Assembly (NCBI RefSeq): GCF_018618415.1
Contig: NZ_JACSMA010000001.1
Location: 186,001 to 250,000, forward strand
DNA from: Exiguobacterium sp. s146
GTDB taxonomy: Bacteria; Bacillota; Bacilli; Exiguobacteriales; Exiguobacteriaceae
Reading direction: 5' to 3'
DNA: 64,000 nt
The position numbers and the translations under genes are program-made. Positions within the stretch are counted from its first letter, which is position 1. The number at the start of each line of letters is the position of its first letter. Below the pieces are notes generated by a model, which was given only the letters and a program-made list of their open reading frames with translations, was not told where the DNA came from and searched no databases. Shown one piece after another: positions 25,403 to 36,139 of this stretch.

Positions 25403-25517
25403 AAGAATGTGAAAAAACTAAGAAATCGATGTGCGATGAAGCTTGTTGTTTTTGCGCTAGAAGTGGGAAAGAGGAGAAAGATGGGCTCGGTCATTTTTGA
25501 GAAATGAGGTGTCCGGT

Positions 25518-26837
25518 GTGAAGAACGCGGTCATGTTATTGACGATTGTCAGTGCCCTCAGCAGTCAAATCTTGCCCCAAATTTTATTTTTGTCCACCAT
25601 GGCAGTCGAAGACGGCGTCGGGCGATTGATCCCGTTCATGATTTTCTATGTCGCAAGCATGTCGGGGCTGTTGCTATGGGTGTATGTCATCGGGCGGCTC
25701 GGCTCGAAACAAACGTTCTTGTGGGCACTATCCGTCTTGGTCGCTGGCCTTGTCTGCTTCTTATGGCCGTTCGCCTGGGCGATTGAAGTGAGCGCCTTTT
25801 TAGTCGGCGTCGGCTCGATTGGCGTCGGCTCGATTATGACGACGATTTTATCCCAATTGGGTGAACGGTCTGTCCCTCAAGCGGCCGGGAAAGACAAAGG
25901 GAGTTCTTTGCCGCTCGTGTTCACACTGATTACCTGGATTTCCGTGTTTTCGTACACGTTGACCCAATCGACGAATGGCGCCGTCATCCTCTTTCTCGTC
26001 AGTCTCCTCTTACCGTGGCTGTTCGTGCGAAAGTTGCCGCTCGAGAAAACGGCGACGTGGGCGTGGGCGACCGGGAAGTTCGTCCGTGCCTTCATCGCCG
26101 TCACCGTGTTCACGTTGGTGAGCCGTCTCCTCAGTCTGCTCGAAGGGGCAAGCGGATACGTGGAAATCTTTCTACTGATGATCGTTTTGCTCGGATATGT
26201 CGGTTGGGTGTTGTTTCAAGAGCGGACGCGAACGTACGTCAGCGCGACCAAGACGCGGCAAGTCCAACTGCTGGCGTTCGTCGTCGGCTTGTTCGGCGGC
26301 TGGACGTTGATTGGGGCTGTGTTCGTCAGTTTGGCCTTATATTCGTTTCAAGTGCTCTTATTCTATGTGTTCCTGCCGTTCTTGGCGGGCGTCATCGGCT
26401 GGATTCTATTGAACCGTGTATTTGACGTGGCGCGTCATCCGTATTACGTTCTGCTCGTCACGTCACTCCTCTTCTTCGTTGGATTTTTAGAGCCGATCGG
26501 GTTCATCCCCGTCTTGTTTGTGAGCGGGTACGTCCAGACGATGTATGCGAGTGCGGGTCACGTCTATCTGTATGCATCGTATGGCGACAATAAAGAGTTC
26601 GCCTCGTTGCTCCTGCAACTGTGGAACCGGTTCGGGATGGTCGTCGCCTATTCCGCGCTCATGGTCGGATTGCTCGGCTACGGTCTGTATACCGGACAAT
26701 CGGTGAATGCCGAGTTGTCCTTCAAAATCCCGCGTGGTTGGATGCTCGGGGTGCTCGGACTGACGTGGATTTTCAACGTCGGATTGATTACCCTCTATTG
26801 GTGGCGCATTCAAAAGACCGTCGACACATCAAAATAA
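25518..26837 (+). CDS. Twelve-TM membrane protein, MFS-like
   Basis: 439 residues with about twelve TM segments, an N-terminal half and C-terminal half of equal size, and little soluble sequence. The first helices (LLTIVSALSSQILPQILFLS) and the GRLGSK loop after TM2 resemble major facilitator superfamily transporters, but no diagnostic motif fixes a subfamily or substrate. The GTG at 25518 is chosen because GAGGTG lies just upstream; a TTG at 25497 is in frame. Single gene between hemAT and rpoE. Confidence 0.6.
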   Translation: MKNAVMLLTIVSALSSQILPQILFLSTMAVEDGVGRLIPFMIFYVASMSGLLLWVYVIGRLGSKQTFLWALSVLVAGLVCFLWPFAWAIEVSAFLVGVGSIGVGSIMTTILSQLGERSVPQAAGKDKGSSLPLVFTLITWISVFSYTLTQSTNGAVILFLVSLLLPWLFVRKLPLEKTATWAWATGKFVRAFIAVTVFTLVSRLLSLLEGASGYVEIFLLMIVLLGYVGWVLFQERTRTYVSATKTRQVQLLAFVVGLFGGWTLIGAVFVSLALYSFQVLLFYVFLPFLAGVIGWILLNRVFDVARHPYYVLLVTSLLFFVGFLEPIGFIPVLFVSGYVQTMYASAGHVYLYASYGDNKEFASLLLQLWNRFGMVVAYSALMVGLLGYGLYTGQSVNAELSFKIPRGWMLGVLGLTWIFNVGLITLYWWRIQKTVDTSK

Positions 26838-26917
26838 TTTCCTCTAGCTTTTTCATATGTGTTTTGTTTATAATGAGGAGTGATGTTTAACTAGTGACGG
26901 AAAAGGAGTGTCCTTTA

Positions 26918-27397
26918 ATGAATAAATCGTTGATCGATTTCGTTTACGAAGTTCTTCAAAAGACTGGCGAGCAACCAGTATCATTTGATGAGATTCGTGA
27001 GCTGATCAGACAAAACTATACGTTCGCAAGTGAAGAGGAAGAGCTCGAGAAAATCGCGCAACTCTACACGGACATGAACATCGACGGACTATTCGTCAAC
27101 TTGGGAGCTAACCGTTGGGCGCTTCGTGTTTGGTATCCGTTCGATAAGTCAGACGAAGATCTCGTCATTGAAGCACGCCAACGCGGTGAGCTCGATGAGT
27201 TCGAAGAAGAGATCGATGAGACGGATGAAGGCATCGTCGACATTGAAGACGACCTTGACGTCTTTGCAAAAGGTGAAGATTTTGACGCATCTGAGTTCGA
27301 TGCCGAGGACACAGCCGAAAAAGTGGAAGGCCTTGACGAGTTCGAGGACGAAGACTTGGACGACGACCTCGACTTAGAAGACGAGGATGATTTATAA
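26918..27397 (+). CDS. rpoE: RNA polymerase delta subunit
   Basis: 159 residues. The N-terminal 90 residues form the HARE-HTH-like globular domain (LIDFVYEVLQKTGEQPVSFD to NRWALRVWYP); the C-terminal half is an extremely acidic Asp/Glu tail. Delta speeds RNA polymerase recycling and lowers nonspecific nucleic acid binding in Gram-positives. The ATG at 26918 has AAAAGGAGTG upstream. A TATAAT near 26868 is the likely -10. The gene precedes pyrG, the conserved Firmicutes order. Confidence 0.97.
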   Translation: MNKSLIDFVYEVLQKTGEQPVSFDEIRELIRQNYTFASEEEELEKIAQLYTDMNIDGLFVNLGANRWALRVWYPFDKSDEDLVIEARQRGELDEFEEEIDETDEGIVDIEDDLDVFAKGEDFDASEFDAEDTAEKVEGLDEFEDEDLDDDLDLEDEDDL

Positions 27398-27447
27398 GAG
27401 ACCGCAAAAAGCCGGGCATTTGTCCCGGCTAGGCGTGTCTCTTTTTC
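27397..27447 (+). terminator. Composite terminator after rpoE
   Basis: Inner stem AGCCGGG / CCCGGCT inside an outer AGAGACCGC / GCGtGTCTCT pairing, followed by a T-rich tract. Confidence 0.7.
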
Positions 27448-27482
27448 TTTTTTGACAGTTGAAAAAAGAAAAAAATAATGAC

Positions 27483-27512
27483 TTGACGACTGCATCGTCT
27501 CTGACGTAAATT
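27483..27512 (+). promoter_or_regulatory. pyrG promoter
   Basis: TTGACG (27483-27488), 18-base spacer, TAAATT (27507-27512). The initial transcribed sequence seven bases later is GGGC at 27519-27522, the exact initial sequence used for G-reiteration at B. subtilis pyrG. Confidence 0.7.
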
Positions 27513-27518
27513 AGTCAT

Positions 27519-29228
<1,710 letters not shown>

Positions 29229-29234
29229 GTGACA

Positions 29235-29263
29235 GGTCACAGTCTATGACTGTGGCCTTTTTT
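29235..29263 (+). terminator. Terminator after pyrG
   Basis: Stem GGTCACAGTC / GACTGTGGCC with a TAT loop and T6. Confidence 0.85.
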
Positions 29264-29354
29264 CTCGGGCAAAAGGCTGAACCGTTCAACAGCTTCAGAT
29301 GGATACATGAGCACTCGAATCCGGGTACACTAAGAGTAGAACGGGGAGAGGGCG

Positions 29355-30191
29355 ATGCTTATGCGGGAACGAATGATGGTTTATGGAGGATACGGGGCTG
29401 CGCTCGTCACGCTCAGCCTGTTGCCGTTCGTCGTCTTGCCGACGCTCTTATTGCCGTACCAGCTCGGGTGGACCGGAATCGTGTTGCTCGCGCTGTCAAT
29501 CGGGTTGTTGCGTTCCATCCGTGAAGGGTCTGGCATCTATTTGAAACAGATGCTCAAGGTCACCTTCACGTTGTTCCTCCTGTTCGTCTTTATCTATTAC
29601 GTCTCGTTTGGACTCGTCCTATACGATTCGTACGGACTCGAGCGGTTGCTCGAACAGTATGGTGACCAGGCGATGTGGGTGTTCGCCGCCTTCAGCTTCC
29701 TGCAGCCGATTGCGCTCCCGGTCCCGGAAGCGGTCAGTGTGCCGATTGGCAGTGTCGCGCTCGGTCCGCTTCGGGCCGCCTTGATTGGAAGCGTCGCGAC
29801 GACGCTCGGCATCCTCGTCATGTATGGAATCGCCCGGTTCGGACGAGAGCGGGTGATGCGGCTCATCGATGCCGACAAGCTCGCGACGTATGACCGCTAC
29901 GTCGACAGATACGGACTCGGTGTGTTGCTCGTCTTGTTCATCATCCCGATTTTGCCGGATGAGGTCATTTGTCTCGCGGCCGGGTTCAGCCGGGTGCCGT
30001 TCCCGCGCTTCGTCTTGATTGCCATCGGGGCGAAGCTCGTCACGTCGTTCGGTCTCGCCTATTCGGTGTCGCTCGGTGAACTGTTCGTCACCGGCGCGAG
30101 TCCGTTCGCCGTCGTCTCGGTGACGGCGAGTCTGTTGCTCGTCATCTTGGCGCTCGTCTGGCGCAAACGGAAAAAAGGGAATTCGAACTGA
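29355..30191 (+). CDS. VTT-domain (TVP38/DedA superfamily) membrane protein
   Basis: 278 residues with seven or so TM segments. Two or three N-terminal helices precede a VTT domain with LPVPEAVSVPIGSVALGPLRAALIGSVATTLGIL near residues 120-150 and the closing LFIIPILPDEVICLAAGFSRVPF. The PDE motif resembles DedA-type acidic residues. Role unknown; relatives act in lipid translocation or membrane-potential maintenance. GGGGAG lies 6 bases before the ATG at 29355; an ATG at 29361 is possible. Confidence 0.78.
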   Translation: MLMRERMMVYGGYGAALVTLSLLPFVVLPTLLLPYQLGWTGIVLLALSIGLLRSIREGSGIYLKQMLKVTFTLFLLFVFIYYVSFGLVLYDSYGLERLLEQYGDQAMWVFAAFSFLQPIALPVPEAVSVPIGSVALGPLRAALIGSVATTLGILVMYGIARFGRERVMRLIDADKLATYDRYVDRYGLGVLLVLFIIPILPDEVICLAAGFSRVPFPRFVLIAIGAKLVTSFGLAYSVSLGELFVTGASPFAVVSVTASLLLVILALVWRKRKKGNSN

Positions 30192-30233
30192 CATCGCGAA
30201 ACCGTCAAGAGCACAGATAGAGAGGAAGACGTT

Positions 30234-30782
30234 ATGGTTCGCGATGAAGAATTAGTGATTCGACCGATTGAGACATACGATTTAGATCGGTTATGGGAAT
30301 TGATGTATAAGGACGCGACGCCAGCCTTTAAGAAATGGGACGCCCCGTATTTTGAACATCGGGCACAACCGTATGAGATTTACTGTCAGAGCGCGGACGA
30401 ACATGTCGGCCGTGACGATATGTGGGTCATCGAGGTCGATGGGACGGTGTACGGGACGGTTTCCTTCTATTATGAGGACGCGGGCCAGAACTGGCTCGAG
30501 GTCGGCATCATCCTCCATCAAGCCGACCGCTGGAATCGCGGCATCGGCACCCGGGCACTCAGGCTGTGGATCAGCCATTTGTTCGAGACGTTGCCGACGG
30601 TCCGGGTCGGGCTGACGACGTGGTCCGGCAATGAGCGGATGATGAAAGTCGCCGAGAAGGTCGGTATGCGGCTCGAAGGTCGAATCCGTCAAGTGCGTGT
30701 CGTCGATGACGTGCGTTATGACTCGATTCGGATGGGCATGCTGCGGGAAGAATGGACGGCAGAAAGCGCTAAGTCTCAGTAG
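30234..30782 (+). CDS. GNAT acetyltransferase, RimJ/RimL-like
   Basis: 182 residues. It begins ELVIRPIETYDLDRLWEL like RimJ/RimL-type proteins, with the acetyl-CoA loop region EVGIILHQADRWNRGIGTRAL near 93-112 and a C-terminal ERMMKVAEKVGMRLEGRIRQ. Such proteins may acetylate ribosomal protein N termini or small metabolites. GAGAGGAAG precedes the ATG. Confidence 0.85.
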   Translation: MVRDEELVIRPIETYDLDRLWELMYKDATPAFKKWDAPYFEHRAQPYEIYCQSADEHVGRDDMWVIEVDGTVYGTVSFYYEDAGQNWLEVGIILHQADRWNRGIGTRALRLWISHLFETLPTVRVGLTTWSGNERMMKVAEKVGMRLEGRIRQVRVVDDVRYDSIRMGMLREEWTAESAKSQ

Positions 30783-30797
30783 AGGCTTAGCGCTTTT
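30763..30797. terminator. Bidirectional terminator between acetyltransferase and AraC genes
   Basis: Stem AAAGCGCTAAG / CTTAGCGCTTT overlapping the end of the acetyltransferase gene; it also serves the converging regulator. Confidence 0.75.
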
Positions 30798-31552
30798 CAT
30801 GTGTGGAACAATTGGCGATATTGAAGCGGGGTCATTTGTTTATACGTCTTGAACGTGTTGATATAGGCCGTGCACGAGGCAAAGCTGTATTTCTCACCGA
30901 TGGCACAAACTGGCAAGTTCGTCCCGAGCAAATCGGCGATGGATGCATCGATGCGTCGGCGCCGAATTCGTTCCGGTACACTCTCGCCGACTTCCTGTTT
31001 GAACAGGGCCGACAAATAGTTGTTCGATAACCCGATCTGCTGGGCGATCCACGGCAGCGACAGTTCCGGCTCTTTCAAATGGTCTTCAATCAAATGAATG
31101 GTCGTCGTGACGTTCGGATTCGTCGACACAGGAGGGGAGAGGAACGCCATCATTTTCGTCAAATACTCGACGATGACGGGGATGGCATAGATGAAGTCGA
31201 GCGTCGTCGTCAGCTCATCGATTAAGATGAGGAGCGCGCTCGTATAGTCGAGGGCGGTCTGGACGTTCGGGTTGTCGACCGGAATCAGACGGATGACATG
31301 ATAAACGAGGCCACGGTAATAGAAGCGGACGCTCATATATTCGTCGGAGACTGGGAGTTTCAACAAATCGAGTGTCAACGTCTCGAGTAGTTGTTCGGCC
31401 CGAATCGGATGGGCGCTGCGGAGCGCGCTCACGATTTGTTGATCAAGTATATAAAAGTTATCCACATGCTGAAAATCATCGAACACGTTTTTGTCACGAT
31501 GCATATGATTCAGGAATTGGCGTTTGATTTTGTTTTCCAACGGATGAGTCAC
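30797..31552 (-). CDS. AraC/XylS-family transcriptional regulator
   Basis: 251 residues. The last 100 residues hold the two helix-turn-helix motifs of AraC proteins (LSLPWIAQQIGLSNNYLSALFKQ and ICAIGEKYSF-type second helix with YINTFKTYKQMTPLQYRQ). The N-terminal 150 residues are helical and do not look like a cupin arm, so the effector is unknown. The predicted start is GTG with only a weak ribosome-binding site. It precedes nothing obviously regulated; it follows the small coiled-coil gene on the same strand. Confidence 0.85.
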   Translation of the reverse strand: MTHPLENKIKRQFLNHMHRDKNVFDDFQHVDNFYILDQQIVSALRSAHPIRAEQLLETLTLDLLKLPVSDEYMSVRFYYRGLVYHVIRLIPVDNPNVQTALDYTSALLILIDELTTTLDFIYAIPVIVEYLTKMMAFLSPPVSTNPNVTTTIHLIEDHLKEPELSLPWIAQQIGLSNNYLSALFKQEVGESVPERIRRRRIDASIADLLGTNLPVCAIGEKYSFASCTAYINTFKTYKQMTPLQYRQLFHT

Positions 31553-31579
31553 TTCTTTCGTCGTACGATCGGGAACCGT

Positions 31580-31792
31580 TTAGTTGTTTCGTGGAAGGTT
31601 CCGTTTGGTCGCTTGTTTCAGCTCGGCGATTTCGCGAGCGAGCGCTTCCTCACGGGAACGTGCGGATGATTCGAGGTGATGTTCGAGCTCCTTGCTTTTT
31701 TGTCGGTACGTCTCAGCGACTTCTTTCGTACGCTGTTGATGTTGCGAGAGCTGTTTGTTGTACGCATCGAGATCAATTGGCTGTTTCGTCAT
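31580..31792 (-). CDS. Small coiled-coil protein, 70 aa
   Basis: 70 residues, highly charged and helical from about residue 8 to 60 (QHQQRTKEVAETYRQKSKEL), with no TM segment. AAAGGGG precedes the ATG on the minus strand. It lies 27 bases upstream of the AraC-family gene and may be cotranscribed with it. No family recognised. Confidence 0.55.
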   Translation of the reverse strand: MTKQPIDLDAYNKQLSQHQQRTKEVAETYRQKSKELEHHLESSARSREEALAREIAELKQATKRNLPRNN

Positions 31793-32019
31793 ACATCATA
31801 TGCCCCTTTCAAAAGACGGTCAAACAGACAGGCGCGGCGCAAGCGTGGCTTGGTCCGCAGTCTCATCGAGGAACGGCCCCTGTCCTTAGCTTACGAAGCG
31901 GAAGATCGCTTGGAAAGTTAGGTCGGCAAGAAAGGGGCGGTGAAAAAGATGAAAAATGTGACGAAATTGTGTCCGCGACACATACGTGCCGTCACATCGC
32001 CGTATGAGAAGAACCCATC

Positions 32020-32050
32020 AAAAAAATCCGCAGACGTAAAGTCTGCGGAT
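32020..32050 (-). terminator. Terminator of the flavin oxidoreductase gene
   Basis: Stem ATCCGCAGAC / GTCTGCGGAT with a five-base loop, followed on the minus strand by T6. Confidence 0.85.
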
Positions 32051-32056
32051 CGCGGT

Positions 32057-33172
32057 TTATTTCACGGCCTGGTCTTTGATCGGGAACCAGCCCGCCCGCG
32101 TCGTGATGGCGTTCCAAAGCGGAGCCGGGACGGCGAGTTCGGCTTGTTTGTTCAAGTCGAGTTCTGTCTCGATTTCGTCTTCACGGTCGGTTTTCACTTT
32201 CTCGAGCCAATCCGGGTCGATGATGAGTTCGCGGCCGAGTGCGGCAAGGTCGATGACGTTGAGAGCGTCTTCGACTTGACCTGGGCGTTGGAGCTGTCCG
32301 ACCCCGATGAGCGGGACGGCACCGTTGATCCGCTTGGCGATGCGGTCGATCGACCGTTCCGTCACGTTCTCGTTCCGCATCGAACCGATGTTGAAGTTCC
32401 AGAGCGAGGCGTGGAGATAGTCAAGATTCTCCTCGAGCAACATGTCGATCAAGACGTCCGTATCGTCGAGCGTGATACCGGGTTCTTCGACTTCTTCAGG
32501 CGAGAAGCGGTAGCCAATCAAAAAATCGTCCGCGCCTTCGGCCGCGCGTTTGACCGAGCGGATGACTTCACGCGGGAAGGTGAGGCGCGCGTTCACGTCA
32601 CCACCGAAGCGGTCGTCGCGTCGGTTCGAATGAGGTGAGAAGAACTGTTGAATCAAATACGTGTTCGCCCCGTGAATCTCGACGCCGTCAAAACCGGCCT
32701 CGATGGCACGACGTGTCGCTTCACCGAACGCCTCGATGATGGCTTCGACTTCTTCGGTTTCAAGGGCACGCGGCGTGACGGCACCTTCACGGACCGGCGC
32801 GACGGCGCTGGCACTCACCGGTTGTTCGTTCGGAACGAGTTCCGGAGGAGACATGCGTCCTGCATGGAAGATTTGAAGAATCGCTCTCGCGCCTTCCGCT
32901 CTTAAACTTTCGGCGAGCTGACGCAGTCCAGGGATGAACTTGTCGTCATTCACACCGAAGGCGTTCGGGAACCCTTTGCCGTCTTCGGTCACGTAAGCAC
33001 ATGCCGTGATGGCGAGGCCGACGTTCTTCGCCCGTTTCCGGTAATAGGCGAGTTCGTGTTCCGATACTTCACCCGTCGGTTCAGACGAATAATGGGTCAT
33101 CGGTGCAAGCACGAGTCGGTTGTGGAGCTCGACGCCGTTTTTAAATTGGAAAGGTTGTAACATGCGTTTCAT
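32057..33172 (-). CDS. NADH:flavin oxidoreductase, old yellow enzyme family
   Basis: 371 residues, an FMN-dependent TIM barrel reducing activated C=C bonds. Seen: NRLVLAPMTHYSS near residue 20, QIFHAGR near 95, EIHGANTYLIQQFFSPHSNRRDD near 165 with the substrate His-Asn type pair, and LIGVGQL plus an FMN-phosphate-binding ALGRELIIDP near 310. The start at 33172 is chosen for GGAGGAG upstream; the longer frame to 33220 lacks a ribosome-binding site. Natural substrate unknown; xenobiotic enones are typical. Confidence 0.9.
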   Translation of the reverse strand: MKRMLQPFQFKNGVELHNRLVLAPMTHYSSEPTGEVSEHELAYYRKRAKNVGLAITACAYVTEDGKGFPNAFGVNDDKFIPGLRQLAESLRAEGARAILQIFHAGRMSPPELVPNEQPVSASAVAPVREGAVTPRALETEEVEAIIEAFGEATRRAIEAGFDGVEIHGANTYLIQQFFSPHSNRRDDRFGGDVNARLTFPREVIRSVKRAAEGADDFLIGYRFSPEEVEEPGITLDDTDVLIDMLLEENLDYLHASLWNFNIGSMRNENVTERSIDRIAKRINGAVPLIGVGQLQRPGQVEDALNVIDLAALGRELIIDPDWLEKVKTDREDEIETELDLNKQAELAVPAPLWNAITTRAGWFPIKDQAVK

Positions 33173-33304
33173 AAAAAAACTCCTCCTTGTTGGTGATACC
33201 TTGAAGTCTAGACTTCTCATTTAAAAATTGCGAGCGGGACGCTTTCTAAGGAGCAGGTTGCACACTCCGTGAGCGGGTTGATGGTTGAATGCTAGAGAAT
33301 GGGG

Positions 33305-33396
33305 TATAATACAGGAGAAAAGTTGATAACCGGTTGGAGACTACAGAGAGACCACGACATGGGGGGGCGAAGCCTTGTTTTGTTGTGGTCTCTTTT
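33305..33396 (+). promoter_or_regulatory. glpD leader with attenuator hairpin
   Basis: A -10 TATAAT at 33305-33310 is followed by a hairpin AGAGACCACGA (33347-33357) with TTGTGGTCTCT (33384-33394) and a short T run, 40 bases before the glpD ribosome-binding site. B. subtilis glpD is controlled by GlpP antitermination at such a leader hairpin; the same is inferred here. Confidence 0.6.
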
Positions 33397-33435
33397 CGTA
33401 TACATCGAACCGGATTCATTATAGGAGGGGACAAG

Positions 33436-35091
33436 ATGGAAATCAGAAATTTCTCAGCAAAAGAACGTGCCAAACGATATGAACAGTTAACAGGTGAGCG
33501 TCACGATGTGCTCGTCGTCGGTGGAGGCATCACCGGTGCCGGCATCGCGCTCGATGCCGCGTCTCGCGGAATGAAGACGGCCGTGCTCGAAATGCAAGAT
33601 TTCGCGGCCGGAACATCGAGTCGTTCGACGAAACTCGTCCACGGAGGTTTGCGTTACTTGAAACAGTTCGAAGTCGCGCTCGTCGCGGAAGTCGGGAAAG
33701 AACGCGCCATCGTCTATGAGAACGGGCCACACGTCACGACACCGGAACGCATGCTCTTGCCGATGCATAAAGGCGGCACGTTCGGACCGCTCTCCACAGC
33801 GGTCGGATTGATGGTGTATGACTTCTTGGCCGGCGTGAAACGCGCCGAGCGTCGCTTGATGTTGAAGCCGGATGAAGTCATTCAAAAAGCACCGCTCGTC
33901 AAAAAAGACGGTCTTGTCGGTGGCGGCTATTACGTCGAATATCGGACCGATGATGCCCGGATGACGATTGAAGTCGCGAAAGAGGCGGCCAGCCACGGTG
34001 CCCTCCTCTTGAACTATTCAAAAGTGACCGGTCTCATCTATGAGCAAGGCAAAGTCGTCGGCGTCCATGTCGAAGACCAAATCGACGGCAAGACGTACGA
34101 GGTTTATGCGAAGAAAGTCATCAACGCGACCGGACCTTGGGTCGACGTGCTCCGTGAACAGGACGGCTCGAACAAAGGGAAGATGCTCCGCTTGACGAAA
34201 GGGATTCACCTCGTCATCGATCAATCGAAATTCCCGCTCAAACAAGCCATCTATTTCGATACGCCGGACGGCCGGATGGTGTTCGCGATTCCACGTGACG
34301 GTAAAGCGTACGTCGGGACGACGGATACGTTCTTCGATAAGGACAAAGCGCACCCGCGCATGACGACCGAGGACCGCGACTATATTTTAGAGGCGATTCA
34401 CTATATGTTCCCAGACGTGAACGTGACCGCAGATGACGTCGAGTCGAGCTGGGCTGGGATTCGTCCGCTCATCTATGAGGAAGGCAAAGACCCGTCTGAG
34501 ATTTCACGGAAGGATGAGGTTTGGCAGTCAGAGAGTGGCTTAATCACAATCGCCGGTGGGAAGTTGACCGGTTACCGCAAGATGTCAGAGACGGTCGTCG
34601 ATTTGGTGGCGAAACTGCTCAAACAAGAAGAAGGCATCGTCTTCCTCGCCTCGCGCACGAAGCATATGCCGATGTCGGGCGGCCATGTCGGCGGTTCGAA
34701 AGGATTCGATGACTTCTTGACGAAGAAGAAGGCAGAGCTGAAGAATCTAGGTCTCGATGACGTCAAAGCCGAGCAGCTCGTCCGTCTATATGGATCGAAC
34801 ATCGACCGTGTCATCGAACGGATGGATTCGAACGCCTATGACCTTCCAGAGATCGTCTACGCACAACTCATTTACGGCATCGAAGAAGAGTCGGTCGTTC
34901 GGGCCATCGACTTCCTCGTTCGCCGCACCGGAGCGATGTTCTTCGACATCGACTTTGTTCGTAACTATAAAGACGGCGTACTCCGTTGCATGGCCGACGT
35001 CTTCAAATGGTCGGACGCGCGTCTCGCCGAAGAGCGGGCCGAGGTCGAGAAAGAAATCGATCTCGCGGTCGTACCTGTGACAGTCGAATAA
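33436..35091 (+). CDS. glpD: Aerobic glycerol-3-phosphate dehydrogenase
   Basis: FAD enzyme oxidising glycerol-3-phosphate to dihydroxyacetone phosphate at the membrane. 551 residues, usual length. Dinucleotide-binding [19 protein letters not shown] near residue 24, then [15 protein letters not shown] (FAD/substrate region) near 60, and the C-terminal helical domain. GGAGGGG precedes the ATG at 33436. The upstream hairpin suggests GlpP-type antitermination; glpF, glpK and glpP are not in the window. Confidence 0.96.
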   Translation: MEIRNFSAKERAKRYEQLTGERHDVLVVGGGITGAGIALDAASRGMKTAVLEMQDFAAGTSSRSTKLVHGGLRYLKQFEVALVAEVGKERAIVYENGPHVTTPERMLLPMHKGGTFGPLSTAVGLMVYDFLAGVKRAERRLMLKPDEVIQKAPLVKKDGLVGGGYYVEYRTDDARMTIEVAKEAASHGALLLNYSKVTGLIYEQGKVVGVHVEDQIDGKTYEVYAKKVINATGPWVDVLREQDGSNKGKMLRLTKGIHLVIDQSKFPLKQAIYFDTPDGRMVFAIPRDGKAYVGTTDTFFDKDKAHPRMTTEDRDYILEAIHYMFPDVNVTADDVESSWAGIRPLIYEEGKDPSEISRKDEVWQSESGLITIAGGKLTGYRKMSETVVDLVAKLLKQEEGIVFLASRTKHMPMSGGHVGGSKGFDDFLTKKKAELKNLGLDDVKAEQLVRLYGSNIDRVIERMDSNAYDLPEIVYAQLIYGIEEESVVRAIDFLVRRTGAMFFDIDFVRNYKDGVLRCMADVFKWSDARLAEERAEVEKEIDLAVVPVTVE

Positions 35092-35097
35092 CGAGAC

Positions 35098-35129
35098 AAA
35101 AGGACCTTCGCCGCGGCGAGGGTCCTTTT
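35098..35129. terminator. Bidirectional terminator after glpD
   Basis: Stem AAAAGGACC / GGTCCTTTT with an inner CGCC/GGCG pairing, between converging genes. Confidence 0.8.
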
Positions 35130-35596
35130 CATATGCCCATTTCTTCATAATACGCCATGATGCGTTCGTCGAGCGCCTCGACGACGTCCGGGTCACCGAA
35201 CACATATAAATATAGATACGTGCCGTCCTCACGGTACACTTCTGTCTCGAGTGTCAGCGTGGTCGGGCGTCCCTCGAAGATGACATCGATGGTGCCGAGT
35301 GCGTGTATGTTTGCTTCATCGAGTGCCGGATTCGACGCTAGCGTTTTTATGCGGACGATGTCACTGTCTGCGATGGGCTCATCGAACGTCTCGGACAACA
35401 CGGCGAACGTCTCCGGCAAGTCCTCAAGGTCGGTCTCGATACCCGCGGCGAACGTCTCCGGCAACTCCTCAAGATCGGTCTCGAGGGCCGCGGCGAGCGG
35501 TGGCGCTGCTTGTTCTTCCCCGAAGACGTTTACCACGAGTGCGACCATGCCCCCAATCGCCAAGACGAACAGCACGTAAATCAAATAATGTCTCAT
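35129..35596 (-). CDS. Membrane-anchored hypothetical protein with duplicated acidic motif
   Basis: 155 residues. One N-terminal TM (about residues 4-25) without a lipobox, then an extracytoplasmic region with two near-identical copies of ETDLE[ED]LPETFA and a third partial ETFDE, then a folded C-terminal part of about 80 residues rich in beta strands. The ATG at 35596 is preferred for TAGGAG seven bases upstream, over 35614. Function unknown. Confidence 0.6.
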   Translation of the reverse strand: MRHYLIYVLFVLAIGGMVALVVNVFGEEQAAPPLAAALETDLEELPETFAAGIETDLEDLPETFAVLSETFDEPIADSDIVRIKTLASNPALDEANIHALGTIDVIFEGRPTTLTLETEVYREDGTYLYLYVFGDPDVVEALDERIMAYYEEMGI

Positions 35597-35708
35597 AATC
35601 TGGCTCCTATTCATTTCATGTGTTCAGTATATCAGCGTACCGGGTGTTTAGAAATAGGGAGACAATGGTATTGAAAAAGATGGAAATGAGAAAGGCGGGA
35701 GAGTTACG

Positions 35709-36059
35709 ATGAAACGAGCATGGACAATCGGGGGCGTCGTCCTCGTCTTGATTCTCGGCTGGCAGTTCATCGATACAGATCGGCTATTTGCCGACGTCTA
35801 CTATACAAAAGTGCCGAGCGCGAATACTACCGATCAAGGAAAGACACATACGTATGACACGATTGGCTATGATGAAGACGGAAAGAAACGACCGATCACG
35901 TTTGAGGCACCGACCCGGTTGGCCGAAGGTGATTTTTTAAAGCTGTACGTGAAAGATGAGCGGACGGTGACCGCGTACGAGCTCGTGCCTGAGTCGGAAG
36001 TACCGACCCGGTTAAAGGACGAACAGACCGAGCAACCGGTATCGATTCCGTTGCCTTGA
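35709..36059 (+). CDS. YxeA family (DUF1093) protein
   Basis: 116 residues: a single N-terminal TM or uncleaved signal, then DVYYTKV, YDTIGYDEDGKKRPITFEA and LAEGDFLKLYVKDERTV, the conserved run of the YxeA/DUF1093 family. These are small secreted or membrane-attached OB-like proteins of unknown function in Firmicutes. GGGAGAG precedes the ATG. Confidence 0.78.
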   Translation: MKRAWTIGGVVLVLILGWQFIDTDRLFADVYYTKVPSANTTDQGKTHTYDTIGYDEDGKKRPITFEAPTRLAEGDFLKLYVKDERTVTAYELVPESEVPTRLKDEQTEQPVSIPLP

Positions 36060-36139
36060 TTTCAAAATAGGTCCGTCGCCAAACGAAATTGGATTTGGTA
36101 TGGTTAGACTAGTGCAAACTATGGAGAGAAGGTAGATGG

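Noticed and set aside
27064-27495. Minus-strand Ser-rich ORF opposite rpoE
   Set aside because: It is the antisense of the Asp/Glu tail codons (GAC/GAG read as serine-rich) and has no start signals.
31940-32638. Plus-strand ORF beginning KKMKNVTKLCPRH with a GGGGCGG upstream
   Set aside because: It runs through the flavin oxidoreductase terminator and then antisense to that gene, so it is not a real gene.
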